Below are positions 51,305-58,621 of a stretch of DNA of 64,000 bases, piece by piece; position 1 is the first letter of the stretch; each line of letters starts with the position of its first letter. The stretch spans positions 186,001-250,000 of the forward strand of contig NZ_JBNCBU010000001.1 of NCBI RefSeq assembly GCF_051912845.1. The letters run 5' to 3'. The notes under the pieces were generated by a model, which had not been told where the DNA came from, did no database searches, and worked only from the letters and a program-made list of their open reading frames with translations. The stretch is from Tsuneonella sediminis. Its GTDB lineage: Bacteria > Pseudomonadota > Alphaproteobacteria > Sphingomonadales > Sphingomonadaceae. The position numbers and the translations under genes are program-made.

Positions 51305-52936
51305 ATGGCGCGGTATATATTTATCACCGGCGGCGTGGTCTCCTCGCTCGGCAAAGGTCTCATGGCGGCGAGCCTCGCGGCTCTCCTGCAGGCACGCGGA
51401 TACCGGGTCCGGATCCGCAAGTTCGACCCCTATCTGAACGTCGATCCGGGAACGATGAGCCCGTACCAGCACGGCGAGGTCTACGTGACCGACGACGGGG
51501 CGGAGACCGATCTCGATCTCGGCCATTACGAGCGCTTTACCGGCGTCTCCGCGCACCAGGGCGACAACATCACCTCGGGCCGCGTCTATCGCGACATCAT
51601 CGCCAAGGAGCGGCGCGGCGACTACCTCGGCGCGACGGTTCAGGTGATCCCCCACGTGACCGACGCGATCAAGGATTTCGCGCAGAGCGATACGGATGAT
51701 CTCGATTTCGTGCTGTGCGAGATCGGCGGCACCGTCGGCGACATCGAGAGCCTCCCGTTCATCGAGGCACTGCGCCAGCTTCGCAACGAGCTCGGACGTG
51801 ACAACACCTGTTTCGTCCACGTGACGCTGGTGCCCTACATCGCGGCGGCCGGCGAACTGAAGACCAAGCCAACCCAGCACTCAGTGCGCGAGATGACCGG
51901 GCTGGGCGTTCAGCCCGACATCCTCCTGTGCCGCTGCGAGAAACCTCTGCCGGACAGCGAGCGCGCGAAGATCGCGCTGTTCTGCAACGTGCGCAAGGAA
52001 GCCGTCATCCCCGCGCTCGACGCATCGAGCATCTACGCTGTTCCGCTTCAGTATCACCGCGAAGGGCTGGACGACGAAGTCCTGCGCCATTTCGGGCTGG
52101 CGGCTCCTGCGCCGGACCTGGCGCGGTGGGACGATATTCTCGATCGCTACGAGCACCCAGAGGGCGAGGTTACTATCGGGGTCGTCGGCAAGTACGTCGG
52201 CCTGCCCGATGCGTACAAGTCGCTGAACGAGGCGCTGGTGCACGGCGGGATGGCAAACCGGGTCAAGGTCAACATCCGGTGGATCGATGCCGAACTGTTC
52301 GAGAAGGGGGACGACGAAATCGCCGCTCGGCTCGAACCCATGCACGGCATTCTCGTCCCCGGAGGGTTCGGCGAGCGCGGCAGCGAGGGCAAGATCGCCA
52401 GCGTTCGTTTCGCCAAGGAGCGCAAGGTCCCGTTCCTCGGTATATGTCTCGGCATGCAGATGGCGTGCATCGAGGGGGCCCGTGCCGCGGGGCACGACGA
52501 CGCGAGCTCCACCGAATTCGGCCCCACCGAGGAACCGGTGGTCGGCATCATCACCGAGTGGATGAGCAAGGAAGGCCTCCAGCAGCGCAGTGCCGAGGGC
52601 GATCTCGGCGGGACGATGCGGCTCGGTGCCTACGAAGCGTCGCTGTCGGGCAACAGCCACGTGTCGGCGCTCTACGGCGGCGCGACCACGATCAGCGAAC
52701 GGCACCGCCACCGGTACGAGGTCAACGCGGCCTATCGCGAAGCGCTCGAGAAGGACGGGCTGGTCTTCTCCGGGATGTCGCCGGATGGGCTCCTGCCTGA
52801 AATCGTCGAACGTCCGGACCATCCATGGTTCATCGGCGTCCAGTTCCACCCCGAACTCAAGAGCAAGCCGTTCGACCCGCACCCGCTGTTTGCCGGCTTC
52901 ATCGCAGCTGCGTTACAACAGGCACGTCTGGTCTGA
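51305..52936 (+). CDS. pyrG: CTP synthase
   Basis: The enzyme aminates UTP to CTP using ATP and glutamine. The 543-aa protein has the synthetase domain with P-loop FITGGVVSSLGKGLMAASLAALL and FDPYLNVDPGTMSPYQHGEVYVTDDGAETDLDLGHYERF, then the class I amidotransferase domain with Cys in FLGICLGMQMACIE and the His/Glu pair in GVQFHPELKSKPFDPHPLF. Complete. Confidence 0.97.
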   Translation: MARYIFITGGVVSSLGKGLMAASLAALLQARGYRVRIRKFDPYLNVDPGTMSPYQHGEVYVTDDGAETDLDLGHYERFTGVSAHQGDNITSGRVYRDIIAKERRGDYLGATVQVIPHVTDAIKDFAQSDTDDLDFVLCEIGGTVGDIESLPFIEALRQLRNELGRDNTCFVHVTLVPYIAAAGELKTKPTQHSVREMTGLGVQPDILLCRCEKPLPDSERAKIALFCNVRKEAVIPALDASSIYAVPLQYHREGLDDEVLRHFGLAAPAPDLARWDDILDRYEHPEGEVTIGVVGKYVGLPDAYKSLNEALVHGGMANRVKVNIRWIDAELFEKGDDEIAARLEPMHGILVPGGFGERGSEGKIASVRFAKERKVPFLGICLGMQMACIEGARAAGHDDASSTEFGPTEEPVVGIITEWMSKEGLQQRSAEGDLGGTMRLGAYEASLSGNSHVSALYGGATTISERHRHRYEVNAAYREALEKDGLVFSGMSPDGLLPEIVERPDHPWFIGVQFHPELKSKPFDPHPLFAGFIAAALQQARLV

Positions 52937-53055
52937 TTTTTCGGCATTTTTTTGTCGCCAAACACCGGAATGCGGTCATTTTTTACAAGCCGGCAGATTA
53001 GAACTCGTTTATATGTTGCCCACTTCTGATGGAGGGCCTAGGGGCGGCGCTCCTG

Positions 53056-53078
53056 AAAAACTTAGCATTTGCTAAGTT
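53056..53078 (-). terminator. Inverted repeat followed by T-tract (terminator or operator)
   Basis: AACTTAGCA and TGCTAAGTT form a perfect 9-bp inverted repeat around 2 nt. On the minus strand the repeat runs into TTTTTC, so it could be the intrinsic terminator of the hsp20 transcript. As DNA it also has the symmetry of a MarR-type operator. I favour terminator because of the T-run and the position 159 nt past the hsp20 stop. Confidence 0.45.
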
Positions 53079-53186
53079 ATCTCTGGTGTTTTTGGGGGGG
53101 TCCGGTCTAGACAAGCTTGGCGCGAAGTTGATCGTCTTCTGCGACCCGGACGGTCAGTTTCGCACGAGACGGCGTTCAGTCGTCGT

Positions 53187-53212
53187 GGGGGCGGACCGCG
53201 AGGTCCGCCCCC
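53187..53212. terminator. Strong GC hairpin downstream of hsp20
   Basis: GGGGGCGGACC and GGTCCGCCCCC pair perfectly over 11 bp around a GCGA tetraloop, 25 nt past the hsp20 stop. There is no U-tract, so it may act as a 3'-end stabiliser or terminate with help. Confidence 0.6.
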
Positions 53213-53236
53213 GAATCGCTGACACGATGGAAAGCG

Positions 53237-53725
53237 TCAGGCAGCGTTCGCCGCGTCACCGTCCTCGTCGCGCTTCTCTTCATCCTTGACGACTTCCAGC
53301 GTCGGCTGTCCGCCGACGTGGATCTTCTTCGGCTTCATGGCTTCGGGCACCTCGCGCACGAGGTCGATCGTCAGCAAGCCGTCGGACAGGTCGGCGTTGT
53401 CGACCCGGACGAAATCGGCAAGCTCGAACCGGCGCTCGAACCCGCGGTTGGCGATGCCCACGTGCAGCATTTCGCCCTGCGAGCCTTCGGGCCGCTTCTT
53501 GCCCTGGACCACCAGCAGGTTCTGCTGGGCGGTGATGTCGAGATCGCCCGGCCTGAAGCCCGCGACCGCGATGGTGATGCGGTATTCGTCATCGCCCTTC
53601 CGCTCGATATTGAACGGCGGATAGTTGTCGCCGGCATTGTTGCGGACCTGGCTCTCGAGCAGGTCGAACAGACGGTCGAACCCCACGGTGGTTCGGCGAT
53701 AGGGGGTGAAATCAAGACGAGACAT
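53237..53725 (-). CDS. Small heat shock protein Hsp20 (IbpA-like)
   Basis: This ATP-independent holdase keeps unfolded proteins soluble during heat stress. The 162-aa protein has the IbpA-type start MSRLDFTPYRRTTVGFDRLFDLLE, then an alpha-crystallin domain (about 35-135) with YRITIAVAGFRPGDLDITAQ, GIANRGFERRFELADFVRVDNADLSDGLLTIDLVREVPE and the C-terminal anchor region. The start at 53725 has AGGAGG at the right distance; the longer frame is not coding. An RpoH promoter and a ROSE-type thermometer lie just upstream, so control is both transcriptional and translational. Confidence 0.94.
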   Translation of the reverse strand: MSRLDFTPYRRTTVGFDRLFDLLESQVRNNAGDNYPPFNIERKGDDEYRITIAVAGFRPGDLDITAQQNLLVVQGKKRPEGSQGEMLHVGIANRGFERRFELADFVRVDNADLSDGLLTIDLVREVPEAMKPKKIHVGGQPTLEVVKDEEKRDEDGDAANAA

Positions 53726-53820
53726 GAAACAAATCCTCCTGTGAGCAATTTGACCTTGTGGGCGGCCCCGGATGGCCGGCGACCGCCGCGATTGCATTCC
53801 CGCCCGCGATGCGGCACGGG
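53726..53820 (-). promoter_or_regulatory. ROSE-type RNA thermometer in the hsp20 leader
   Basis: The roughly 95-nt leader ends in TTGCTCACAGGAGGATT. The TTGCT of the U(U/C)GCU hallmark (53748-53744) can pair with the AGGA of the Shine-Dalgarno with a bulged G, closing a tiny CAC loop, which is the defining ROSE hairpin. A GC-rich stem (GGCGG with CCGCC) lies upstream. Length, position and gene type all match known alphaproteobacterial ROSE elements that melt at heat-shock temperature. Confidence 0.8.
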
Positions 53821-53827
53821 AACGCAT

Positions 53828-53858
53828 CCGAGATAGGAGCCGGGCCTCCGCTGTCAAG
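53828..53858 (-). promoter_or_regulatory. RpoH (sigma-32) heat-shock promoter of hsp20
   Basis: CTTG-N17-CCTATCTCGG on the minus strand matches the alphaproteobacterial RpoH consensus CTTG-N17-CYTATNTNNG at every defined position. The predicted start near 53820 gives the ROSE leader its usual length. Confidence 0.8.
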
Positions 53859-53891
53859 ACCCGGCAAGATGTTGATATCGAAGGATTGTTC

Positions 53892-54158
53892 ATGGCCCAC
53901 CCCGAAGTCGTGATCTACACCAAGTTCGGCTGCGGCTATTGCTTTCGGGCCAAGCGGCTCCTGGACGCCAAGGGTGTCGACTATACAGAGCACGACATCA
54001 CGATGGGTGGACCCCGTCGCGACGAGATGATGCAGCGCGCACCCGCAGCTCGCACGGTGCCACAGATCTTCATCGGCGACTTGCACGTGGGCGGGTCGGA
54101 CGATCTTCAAACGCTCGAAACGTCCGGCAAGCTGGACCATTTGCTGCAAGGGCAATGA
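53892..54158 (+). CDS. grxC: Glutaredoxin 3
   Basis: This is a small dithiol glutaredoxin that reduces disulfides with glutathione. The 88-aa protein has the active site C14-G-Y-C17 in YTKFGCGYCFRAKRLL, the cis-Pro segment ARTVPQIFIGDLHVGGSDDL and the glutathione-binding GGSDD. ATG 53892 gives the standard length; the longer frame is not needed. It is divergent from hsp20 with 166 nt between them, and overlaps the hydrolase start (ATGA). Confidence 0.95.
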   Translation: MAHPEVVIYTKFGCGYCFRAKRLLDAKGVDYTEHDITMGGPRRDEMMQRAPAARTVPQIFIGDLHVGGSDDLQTLETSGKLDHLLQGQ

Positions 54159-54985
54159 CCCGCGTTGCGCTGCTGCAGATGACCGCGGGCATCGACCCGG
54201 CGGCGAACGCAGCGACGATCTGCGATGGCATCGCCGAAGCGGCGCGGGGCGGGGCGGCCATGCTCTTCACCCCGGAGATGAGCGGCCTGCTTGACCGCGA
54301 TCGCTCCCGCGCCGCGTCGCGCATCAGGACCGAGGAGCGCGACCCCGTCCTCGCGGCGGCCCGCGCGGCCGCGGCGCAGCACGGGATATGGGTTGCACTG
54401 GGTTCGCTCGCGGTTGCGGGAGAGGCGGCGCGGTGGGCCAACCGCTCTCTGCTGGTCGATCCGGCCGGAGAGATCGCCGCGCGGTACGACAAGATCCACA
54501 TGTTCGACGTCGACCTCGCCGGCGGGGAGACCTGGCGGGAATCGAGTGCCTATGCGGCGGGCCGCACGGTTGTCACCGCTGATGGCACCCCGGTGGGGCG
54601 ACTCGGCCTCACCGTGTGCTACGACATCCGCTTTCCGGCCATATTCGAGGCGCTCGGCCGCCGCCGGTGCGATGCCATCGCCATTCCCGCCGCGTTCACC
54701 GTCCCCACTGGCGAAGCGCACTGGCACCTGCTGCAGCGCGCCCGTGCGGTCGAGGCGAGCGCCTGGGTCATATCTGCCGCGCAGGTCGGCTCGCACGCCG
54801 ATGGCCGGCGCACCTATGGCCACAGCCTCGTGGTCGATCCGTGGGGAGATATCGTGCTCGACATGGGGGGCGAAGCGCCAGGTGTCGGCTTCGCGGAGAT
54901 CGACGCGGCCCGCACTGTCGAAGTGCGTGCACAGATCCCCAGCCTTGCTAACCGGCGCGACATACCCGATCTCAAGCCATCATGA
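54155..54985 (+). CDS. Carbon-nitrogen hydrolase (nitrilase superfamily)
   Basis: The 276-aa enzyme has the nitrilase triad Glu41 (LFTPEMSGL), Lys113 (YDKIHMFDVD) and Cys155 (LTVCYDIRFP). The pattern is closest to the Nit1/Nit2 branch: omega-amidase or deaminated-glutathione amidase, which repairs side products of transamination. The position directly after grxC fits a glutathione-linked job, but the substrate is inferred. ATGA overlaps at both ends. Confidence 0.88.
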   Translation: MTRVALLQMTAGIDPAANAATICDGIAEAARGGAAMLFTPEMSGLLDRDRSRAASRIRTEERDPVLAAARAAAAQHGIWVALGSLAVAGEAARWANRSLLVDPAGEIAARYDKIHMFDVDLAGGETWRESSAYAAGRTVVTADGTPVGRLGLTVCYDIRFPAIFEALGRRRCDAIAIPAAFTVPTGEAHWHLLQRARAVEASAWVISAAQVGSHADGRRTYGHSLVVDPWGDIVLDMGGEAPGVGFAEIDAARTVEVRAQIPSLANRRDIPDLKPS

Positions 54986-55437
54986 TCGTGTTCGACCTTG
55001 CCTGTATAGACGGCCACCGGTTCGAGGGGTGGTTCGCGTCGTCCGATGCCTTCGCCGACCAGATTTCGCGGGGATTGGTCACATGCCCCAACTGCGGCTC
55101 GAGCCAGGTGACCAAGGCCCCGATGGCCCCCGCCGTGCCGGTAAAAGGCAACGCGGGCGGTGCGGCGCACCCGGCAAAATCCGTCGCCAACGGCATCCCT
55201 CCGGAGGTTGCCAGCGCGATGCGCGCACTTGCCGAGGCACAGGCAAGAGCGCTCGAGAAGAGTACATGGGTGGGTCCGGATTTCGCGGAGCAGAGCCGGG
55301 CCATGCATTATGGTGAGCGCGAACACGCGGTTATCCATGGCGAGGCCACGCCCGAAGAGGCGAAGGCCCTGCAGGAGGAGGGCGTGCCGGTGGCGCCGTT
55401 GCCGTTTCCGGTCGCGCCGCCCGACAAGATCAACTGA
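54982..55437 (+). CDS. DUF1178 family protein
   Basis: The 151-aa protein begins MIVFDLACIDGHRFEGWFASSDAFADQISRGLVTCPNCGS, the DUF1178 signature with a zinc-ribbon-like Cys pair (C35-x2-C38) and Cys8. The C-terminus VGPDFAEQSRAMHYGEREHAVIHGEATPEEAKALQEEGV is also typical. Function is unknown in the family. It forms a grxC-nitrilase-DUF1178 unit by start/stop overlaps. Confidence 0.92.
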   Translation: MIVFDLACIDGHRFEGWFASSDAFADQISRGLVTCPNCGSSQVTKAPMAPAVPVKGNAGGAAHPAKSVANGIPPEVASAMRALAEAQARALEKSTWVGPDFAEQSRAMHYGEREHAVIHGEATPEEAKALQEEGVPVAPLPFPVAPPDKIN

Positions 55438-55464
55438 CCGCGACGTCCCGCAGCGGCTCGCGCC

Positions 55465-56193
55465 TCATCCGCGCCACTCTGAATTGCGCGACGGTTCGTC
55501 CTGCGCCAGCCGCCTTGCCGTGATCCACGTCTGAAGGACGAACAGCGCGATGAGCAGGCATCCGACCCCGCCGACGAACAGGTCGAACCCGTTGATCCGG
55601 CCGAACAGTCCGGGTCCCGTGCCAAGGGCAAGCATTGCGAGGGTCAACCCGATCAGCACGAAGCGCAGTTCGGTGGGTCCCGCGTTAAGGTAGGACAGCT
55701 TGAGCTCTCCCAGAACCCGTACCGAAAGGAAGGCGTGGATCGAGAGCAGGAGGTATCCGGCAAGCGCCACCAGCGCGACCTCGAGGGTTACGAACGGACT
55801 GAGGCCGATCCCTGCGACCACGAGCGTCGTGGCCAGTCCGTCGCAACTGTGGTCGAGGAAATACCCGTAACGCGGCCGCTCGATCTTGCGGAACCGGGCA
55901 AGGCTGCCGTCGGTCGAATCGCCGAACCATTGCACCACGTACCCCGCGTTCGCCAGCCAGAGCCACTGCTCGTCCAGATTGCTCGCCACGTAGCCGGCGA
56001 AAACCATGAATGCGCCCGCCATGCCGATGAACGTGAGCATATCCGGCGACACCCACCCGGGCATGCGCGCGCAAATCCAAGTGAGCAGGCGCCGCTCGCT
56101 GCGGGCGAGCAGGTTTTCCTGTATCCGCTCGATGGGGGCCTGGACCTTGCGCTCCATTACCGGACTTTCCTCAGTTGGCACTTCGGCGGTCAA
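55465..56193 (-). CDS. CDP-alcohol phosphatidyltransferase family protein
   Basis: This integral membrane enzyme exchanges CMP from a CDP-alcohol for another alcohol. The 242-aa protein has the full catalytic signature D-x2-D-G-x2-A-R-x8-G-x3-D-x3-D (from DSTDGSLAR to FLDHSCD) and about six membrane helices. The product could be an inositol, glycerol or other phospholipid; the sequence does not decide. It is downstream of the tRNA gene on the same strand. Confidence 0.88.
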   Translation of the reverse strand: MTAEVPTEESPVMERKVQAPIERIQENLLARSERRLLTWICARMPGWVSPDMLTFIGMAGAFMVFAGYVASNLDEQWLWLANAGYVVQWFGDSTDGSLARFRKIERPRYGYFLDHSCDGLATTLVVAGIGLSPFVTLEVALVALAGYLLLSIHAFLSVRVLGELKLSYLNAGPTELRFVLIGLTLAMLALGTGPGLFGRINGFDLFVGGVGCLLIALFVLQTWITARRLAQDEPSRNSEWRG

Positions 56194-56255
56194 ACGAAGC
56201 GGGAAGGTGCCGGTGCCCGATTGCCACCCGATCTCATCACTTCACGCCGGAAGTC

Positions 56256-56332
56256 TGGTGCGCCCGACAGGATTCGAACCTGTGGCCCCCAGATTAGGAA
56301 TCTGGTGCTCTATCCTGCTGAGCTACGGGCGC
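56256..56332 (-). tRNA. tRNA-Arg (anticodon CCU)
   Basis: The 77-nt gene folds into a standard cloverleaf: acceptor stem GCGCCCG with CGGGCGC, D-loop AGCAGGATAGAGC, anticodon stem CCAGA with TCTGG around TTCCTAA, T-loop GGTTCGAATCC, and CCA encoded at the 3' end. The anticodon CCU reads AGG (Arg), a rare codon in GC-rich genomes. A housekeeping promoter sits immediately upstream. Confidence 0.97.
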
Positions 56333-56343
56333 TTCCGCGAAGC

Positions 56344-56372
56344 GCCATATCGGCACCCCCGCACCGTGACAA
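56344..56372 (-). promoter_or_regulatory. Promoter of tRNA-Arg
   Basis: TTGTCA (56372-56367) and TATGGC (56349-56344) are 17 nt apart on the minus strand. The -10 box ends 11 nt before the mature tRNA, the expected distance for a short 5' leader. Confidence 0.7.
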
Positions 56373-56378
56373 TCGCTC

Positions 56379-57269
56379 TTAGGCTGCCTCGCCGGGTTCA
56401 TTCCCCACCGGAACGCGCTCCTTGAAGGTGTGGGTAACGTAAGGGAAGGGAATCTCGATGCCCGCGTCGTCGAGCGCACGCTTGATTGCGCGGACGACCT
56501 TGTCGCGGCTTACCCACATGTCGCGCGGTTTCGATCCCGACCACCAGCGCACCTTGAAGTCCACCGAACTCGAACCGAACTCCTGGGCGAACACGTCGAC
56601 ACCCTTGTCGGTATCGACGCCATCGACGCCTTCGACCGCGCGGCGGATGACCTCGGCAGCCCGGTCGAGATCCGTGTCGTACGATACCCCGGCCACCAGT
56701 TCGTGCCTTCGCTGGCTTTCGTCGGTCACGATCATCACCGGGTTCTTGAACAGGATCGAATTGGGAACCAGCGTGACTTCGCCCGACAGCTTTCGCACGT
56801 GCGTCTCGCGCAAGGTTATGTGCTCGACCTTCCCGACGATCCCTTCGCATTCGATGACGTCGCCAATGCGCATCTTCTCGCGCAGCATGATGAGCACGCC
56901 GGCCAGGAAGTTCTCGAAGATATCCTGGAATGCAAACCCGATCGCGACCGCGCCGATGCCGAGGCCGGCGATCACGCTCGCGGGCGTGAACCCGGGCATC
57001 ACAACGACCAGCGCGATCATCAGTCCGGCCAGCCAGATGACCAGTTTCACGAGGGTATCGATAAGATTTCGGAGGCTGGGGCGAAGCGCCGACCGCCCGA
57101 TAAGCACGCTGGCTATGCGCGTCGCGAATCTGGCAACCAGCCAGGTGATTAGCAGAACGACCAGCGCGATGGCGACGTTGGGAAGCGCGCGGACGAGGTC
57201 GCGGCCCATTTCGACTAGCTGCACCTGGAGCGTTTCCAGGGGCTGGATGGACGGCTGGGCGGCGCTCAT
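56379..57269 (-). CDS. MscS-family mechanosensitive ion channel
   Basis: This small-conductance channel opens on membrane tension to release solutes during hypo-osmotic shock. The 296-aa protein has three helices, with the pore-lining TM3 ASVIAGLGIGAVAIGFAFQDIFENFLAGV, the beta-domain entry IGDVIECEGIVGKVEHITLRETHVR and LVPNSILFKNPV, and a C-terminal alpha/beta domain. Size matches E. coli MscS (286 aa). Start 57269 has GAGGGA 6 nt upstream. Confidence 0.94.
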   Translation of the reverse strand: MSAAQPSIQPLETLQVQLVEMGRDLVRALPNVAIALVVLLITWLVARFATRIASVLIGRSALRPSLRNLIDTLVKLVIWLAGLMIALVVVMPGFTPASVIAGLGIGAVAIGFAFQDIFENFLAGVLIMLREKMRIGDVIECEGIVGKVEHITLRETHVRKLSGEVTLVPNSILFKNPVMIVTDESQRRHELVAGVSYDTDLDRAAEVIRRAVEGVDGVDTDKGVDVFAQEFGSSSVDFKVRWWSGSKPRDMWVSRDKVVRAIKRALDDAGIEIPFPYVTHTFKERVPVGNEPGEAA

Positions 57270-57325
57270 CGGGAATCCCTCATCGATAAGGATATGCGCC
57301 GCCGCCCCTGAAGTTCCGCAACGGA

Positions 57326-58039
57326 TCAGCGGGAATGCCACCCTTGGGCCCGGGCGGCGCGCTCCTGGGCCGCATCGAACGCGGGTCCGGCCGCCATGTC
57401 CTGTGCCGCGGCCATGATCGCAAAATCGACCGATCCCGCCTGGCGGTAATCGTTCGCCGATACGTCGACCCCGTCGCGCTGGATGCGCAGGTGCCACCCG
57501 CCATCCTCGCGGCAGGCAATGCCCGACAGGTCGGCCCGGGCGAACCCGCGGCAGAGCGTGCCATCGGCGTCGGCGAAGCTCAGCAGGACCCGGGTATCGC
57601 TGCCCTGCCGCTGGTCTTCGACGAGTTGGGTGTCGAGCGCCTGCGCAAGTTCGTTCGAGGCGAAGGTGAGCCCGTTGCGGGTCTCGGTCGGCCCGCCCTG
57701 CCGGATCGCTGGAATCGCGACTGCGAGTACCAGCGCTGCAGCCATCGCAGGGCCGGCCCAGCGCAGCGTTCGTGCACTGAGAAAGCTCCGGCGTTCCCGG
57801 GCCGCGTCCAGTGATACGACCTTGCGGGCTGCCTCGATCGGCGCGGACAGCCGCTCGGGCACTGGTTCGGCCAGCACGGCGCCGAAATGGGCGCCCAGCG
57901 TGTCGCGCAGGCGGCGCTCGGCATCGATGGCGGCGGCAAGCTCGGGATCGGACTGGGCCTCGCGCGCGATCCGCGCCGCCGGGAGATCGTCGAGTTCGCC
58001 GTCGACGAACGCGCGGATCGTGTCAGCGTCGCAGATCAT
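57326..58039 (-). CDS. Transmembrane anti-sigma factor
   Basis: The 237-aa protein has an N-terminal cytoplasmic anti-sigma-like region (MICDADTIRAFVDGELDDLPAARIAREAQSDPELAAAI), one transmembrane helix (about 94-112) and a periplasmic domain of about 120 residues with two Cys (in GTLCRGFA and GIACRED). The N-terminus fits zinc-less anti-sigma proteins. It overlaps the sigma gene by 4 nt, so the two are made together in a fixed ratio, and probably holds the sigma factor at the membrane until a periplasmic signal arrives. Confidence 0.85.
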   Translation of the reverse strand: MICDADTIRAFVDGELDDLPAARIAREAQSDPELAAAIDAERRLRDTLGAHFGAVLAEPVPERLSAPIEAARKVVSLDAARERRSFLSARTLRWAGPAMAAALVLAVAIPAIRQGGPTETRNGLTFASNELAQALDTQLVEDQRQGSDTRVLLSFADADGTLCRGFARADLSGIACREDGGWHLRIQRDGVDVSANDYRQAGSVDFAIMAAAQDMAAGPAFDAAQERAARAQGWHSR

Positions 58040-58557
58040 GCCGCTTCTCCCAGCATCTGCATCAGCGCCTCGCGCCCCCGACCGAGACGTGACGTCAGGG
58101 TGCCGACCGGACACCCGACGATCTCCGCCGCCTCGGCATATCTGTAGCCTTCGACCAGGACCAGCATGACCGCTTCGCGCTGGTCGTCGGGCAGGCGGTT
58201 CATCGCGCGCCCGACATCGCCCAGTGTGGCGGCAGCTTCCTGCCCCCCGTCGCCGCCAACCGAAAGACCGGCGTCCTCGCTGACGAAGGTCTGAGCCCGG
58301 CGGGTCGTCTTGCGTCCCTCGTCGATCCAGATGTTCCGCATGATCCTCATCATCCAACTGTCGAGCCGCGTGCCGGGCTGCCATTGCGCTCGCGAATCGA
58401 GCGCCCGTTCCACCGTTAGTTGCACCAGGTCGTCGCCGTCGGCGCGGTCGCGCGTCAGCCCGCTTGCGAACCGGCGCAAGCGCGGGAGAAGTGCGACCAT
58501 CTCGTCTTCGAAGCCGCTGGCGATTGGTTCTGGCCTTCCTGTTCGGCGGGTTTCCAT
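58036..58557 (-). CDS. ECF-type RNA polymerase sigma factor
   Basis: The 173-aa sigma factor has region 2 (MVALLPRLRRFASGLTRDRADGDDLVQLTVERALD, with RLDSWMMRIMRNIWIDEGRK as the -10 reading helix) and region 4 (LPDDQREAVMLVLVEGYRYAEAAEIVGCPVGTLTSRLGRGR) joined by a short linker; regions 1 and 3 are missing, as expected for ECF. ATG 58587 is an alternative start. It is divergent from a subtilase gene, with 64 nt shared between them. A 10-mer in that gap recurs upstream of the PRC-barrel-like gene. Confidence 0.9.
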   Translation of the reverse strand: METRRTGRPEPIASGFEDEMVALLPRLRRFASGLTRDRADGDDLVQLTVERALDSRAQWQPGTRLDSWMMRIMRNIWIDEGRKTTRRAQTFVSEDAGLSVGGDGGQEAAATLGDVGRAMNRLPDDQREAVMLVLVEGYRYAEAAEIVGCPVGTLTSRLGRGREALMQMLGEAA

Positions 58558-58598
58558 GGATGAAACGGATGGTCCCGCTCGTTCCATCCCTGTTAAGC

Positions 58599-58608
58599 GG
58601 AAAAAAGT
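58599..58608 (-). promoter_or_regulatory. Candidate ECF promoter element upstream of the sigma gene
   Basis: On the minus strand ACTTTTTTCC stands 41 nt before the sigma start, with GATGGA 10 nt further on. The identical 10-mer occurs upstream of the PRC-barrel-like gene. An autoregulated -35-like element is a reasonable guess but unproven. Confidence 0.35.
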
Positions 58609-58621
58609 AAGCGGGTGAACG

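Larger units (their letters stand above)
52937..53236. other. AT-rich intergenic region between pyrG and hsp20
   Basis: This 300-nt gap lies between two convergent genes and is clearly less GC-rich than the rest. The first 165 nt contain T-tracts, a 20-codon frame at 53013-53075 preceded by TTTATA, and a 9-bp inverted repeat at 53059-53078. The last part holds a very strong GC hairpin (53187-53212). I see no convincing protein gene. Confidence 0.6.

Noticed and set aside
53100..53116. Adjacent TCTAGA and AAGCTT suggesting vector sequence
   Set aside because: Two restriction sites alone are chance. The flanks are continuous with the native region and there is no polylinker.
53029..53289. An 86-codon plus-strand frame across the pyrG-hsp20 gap
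   Set aside because: It runs into the hsp20 end on the opposite strand, its second half is an Arg-rich shadow, and it crosses the GC hairpin.
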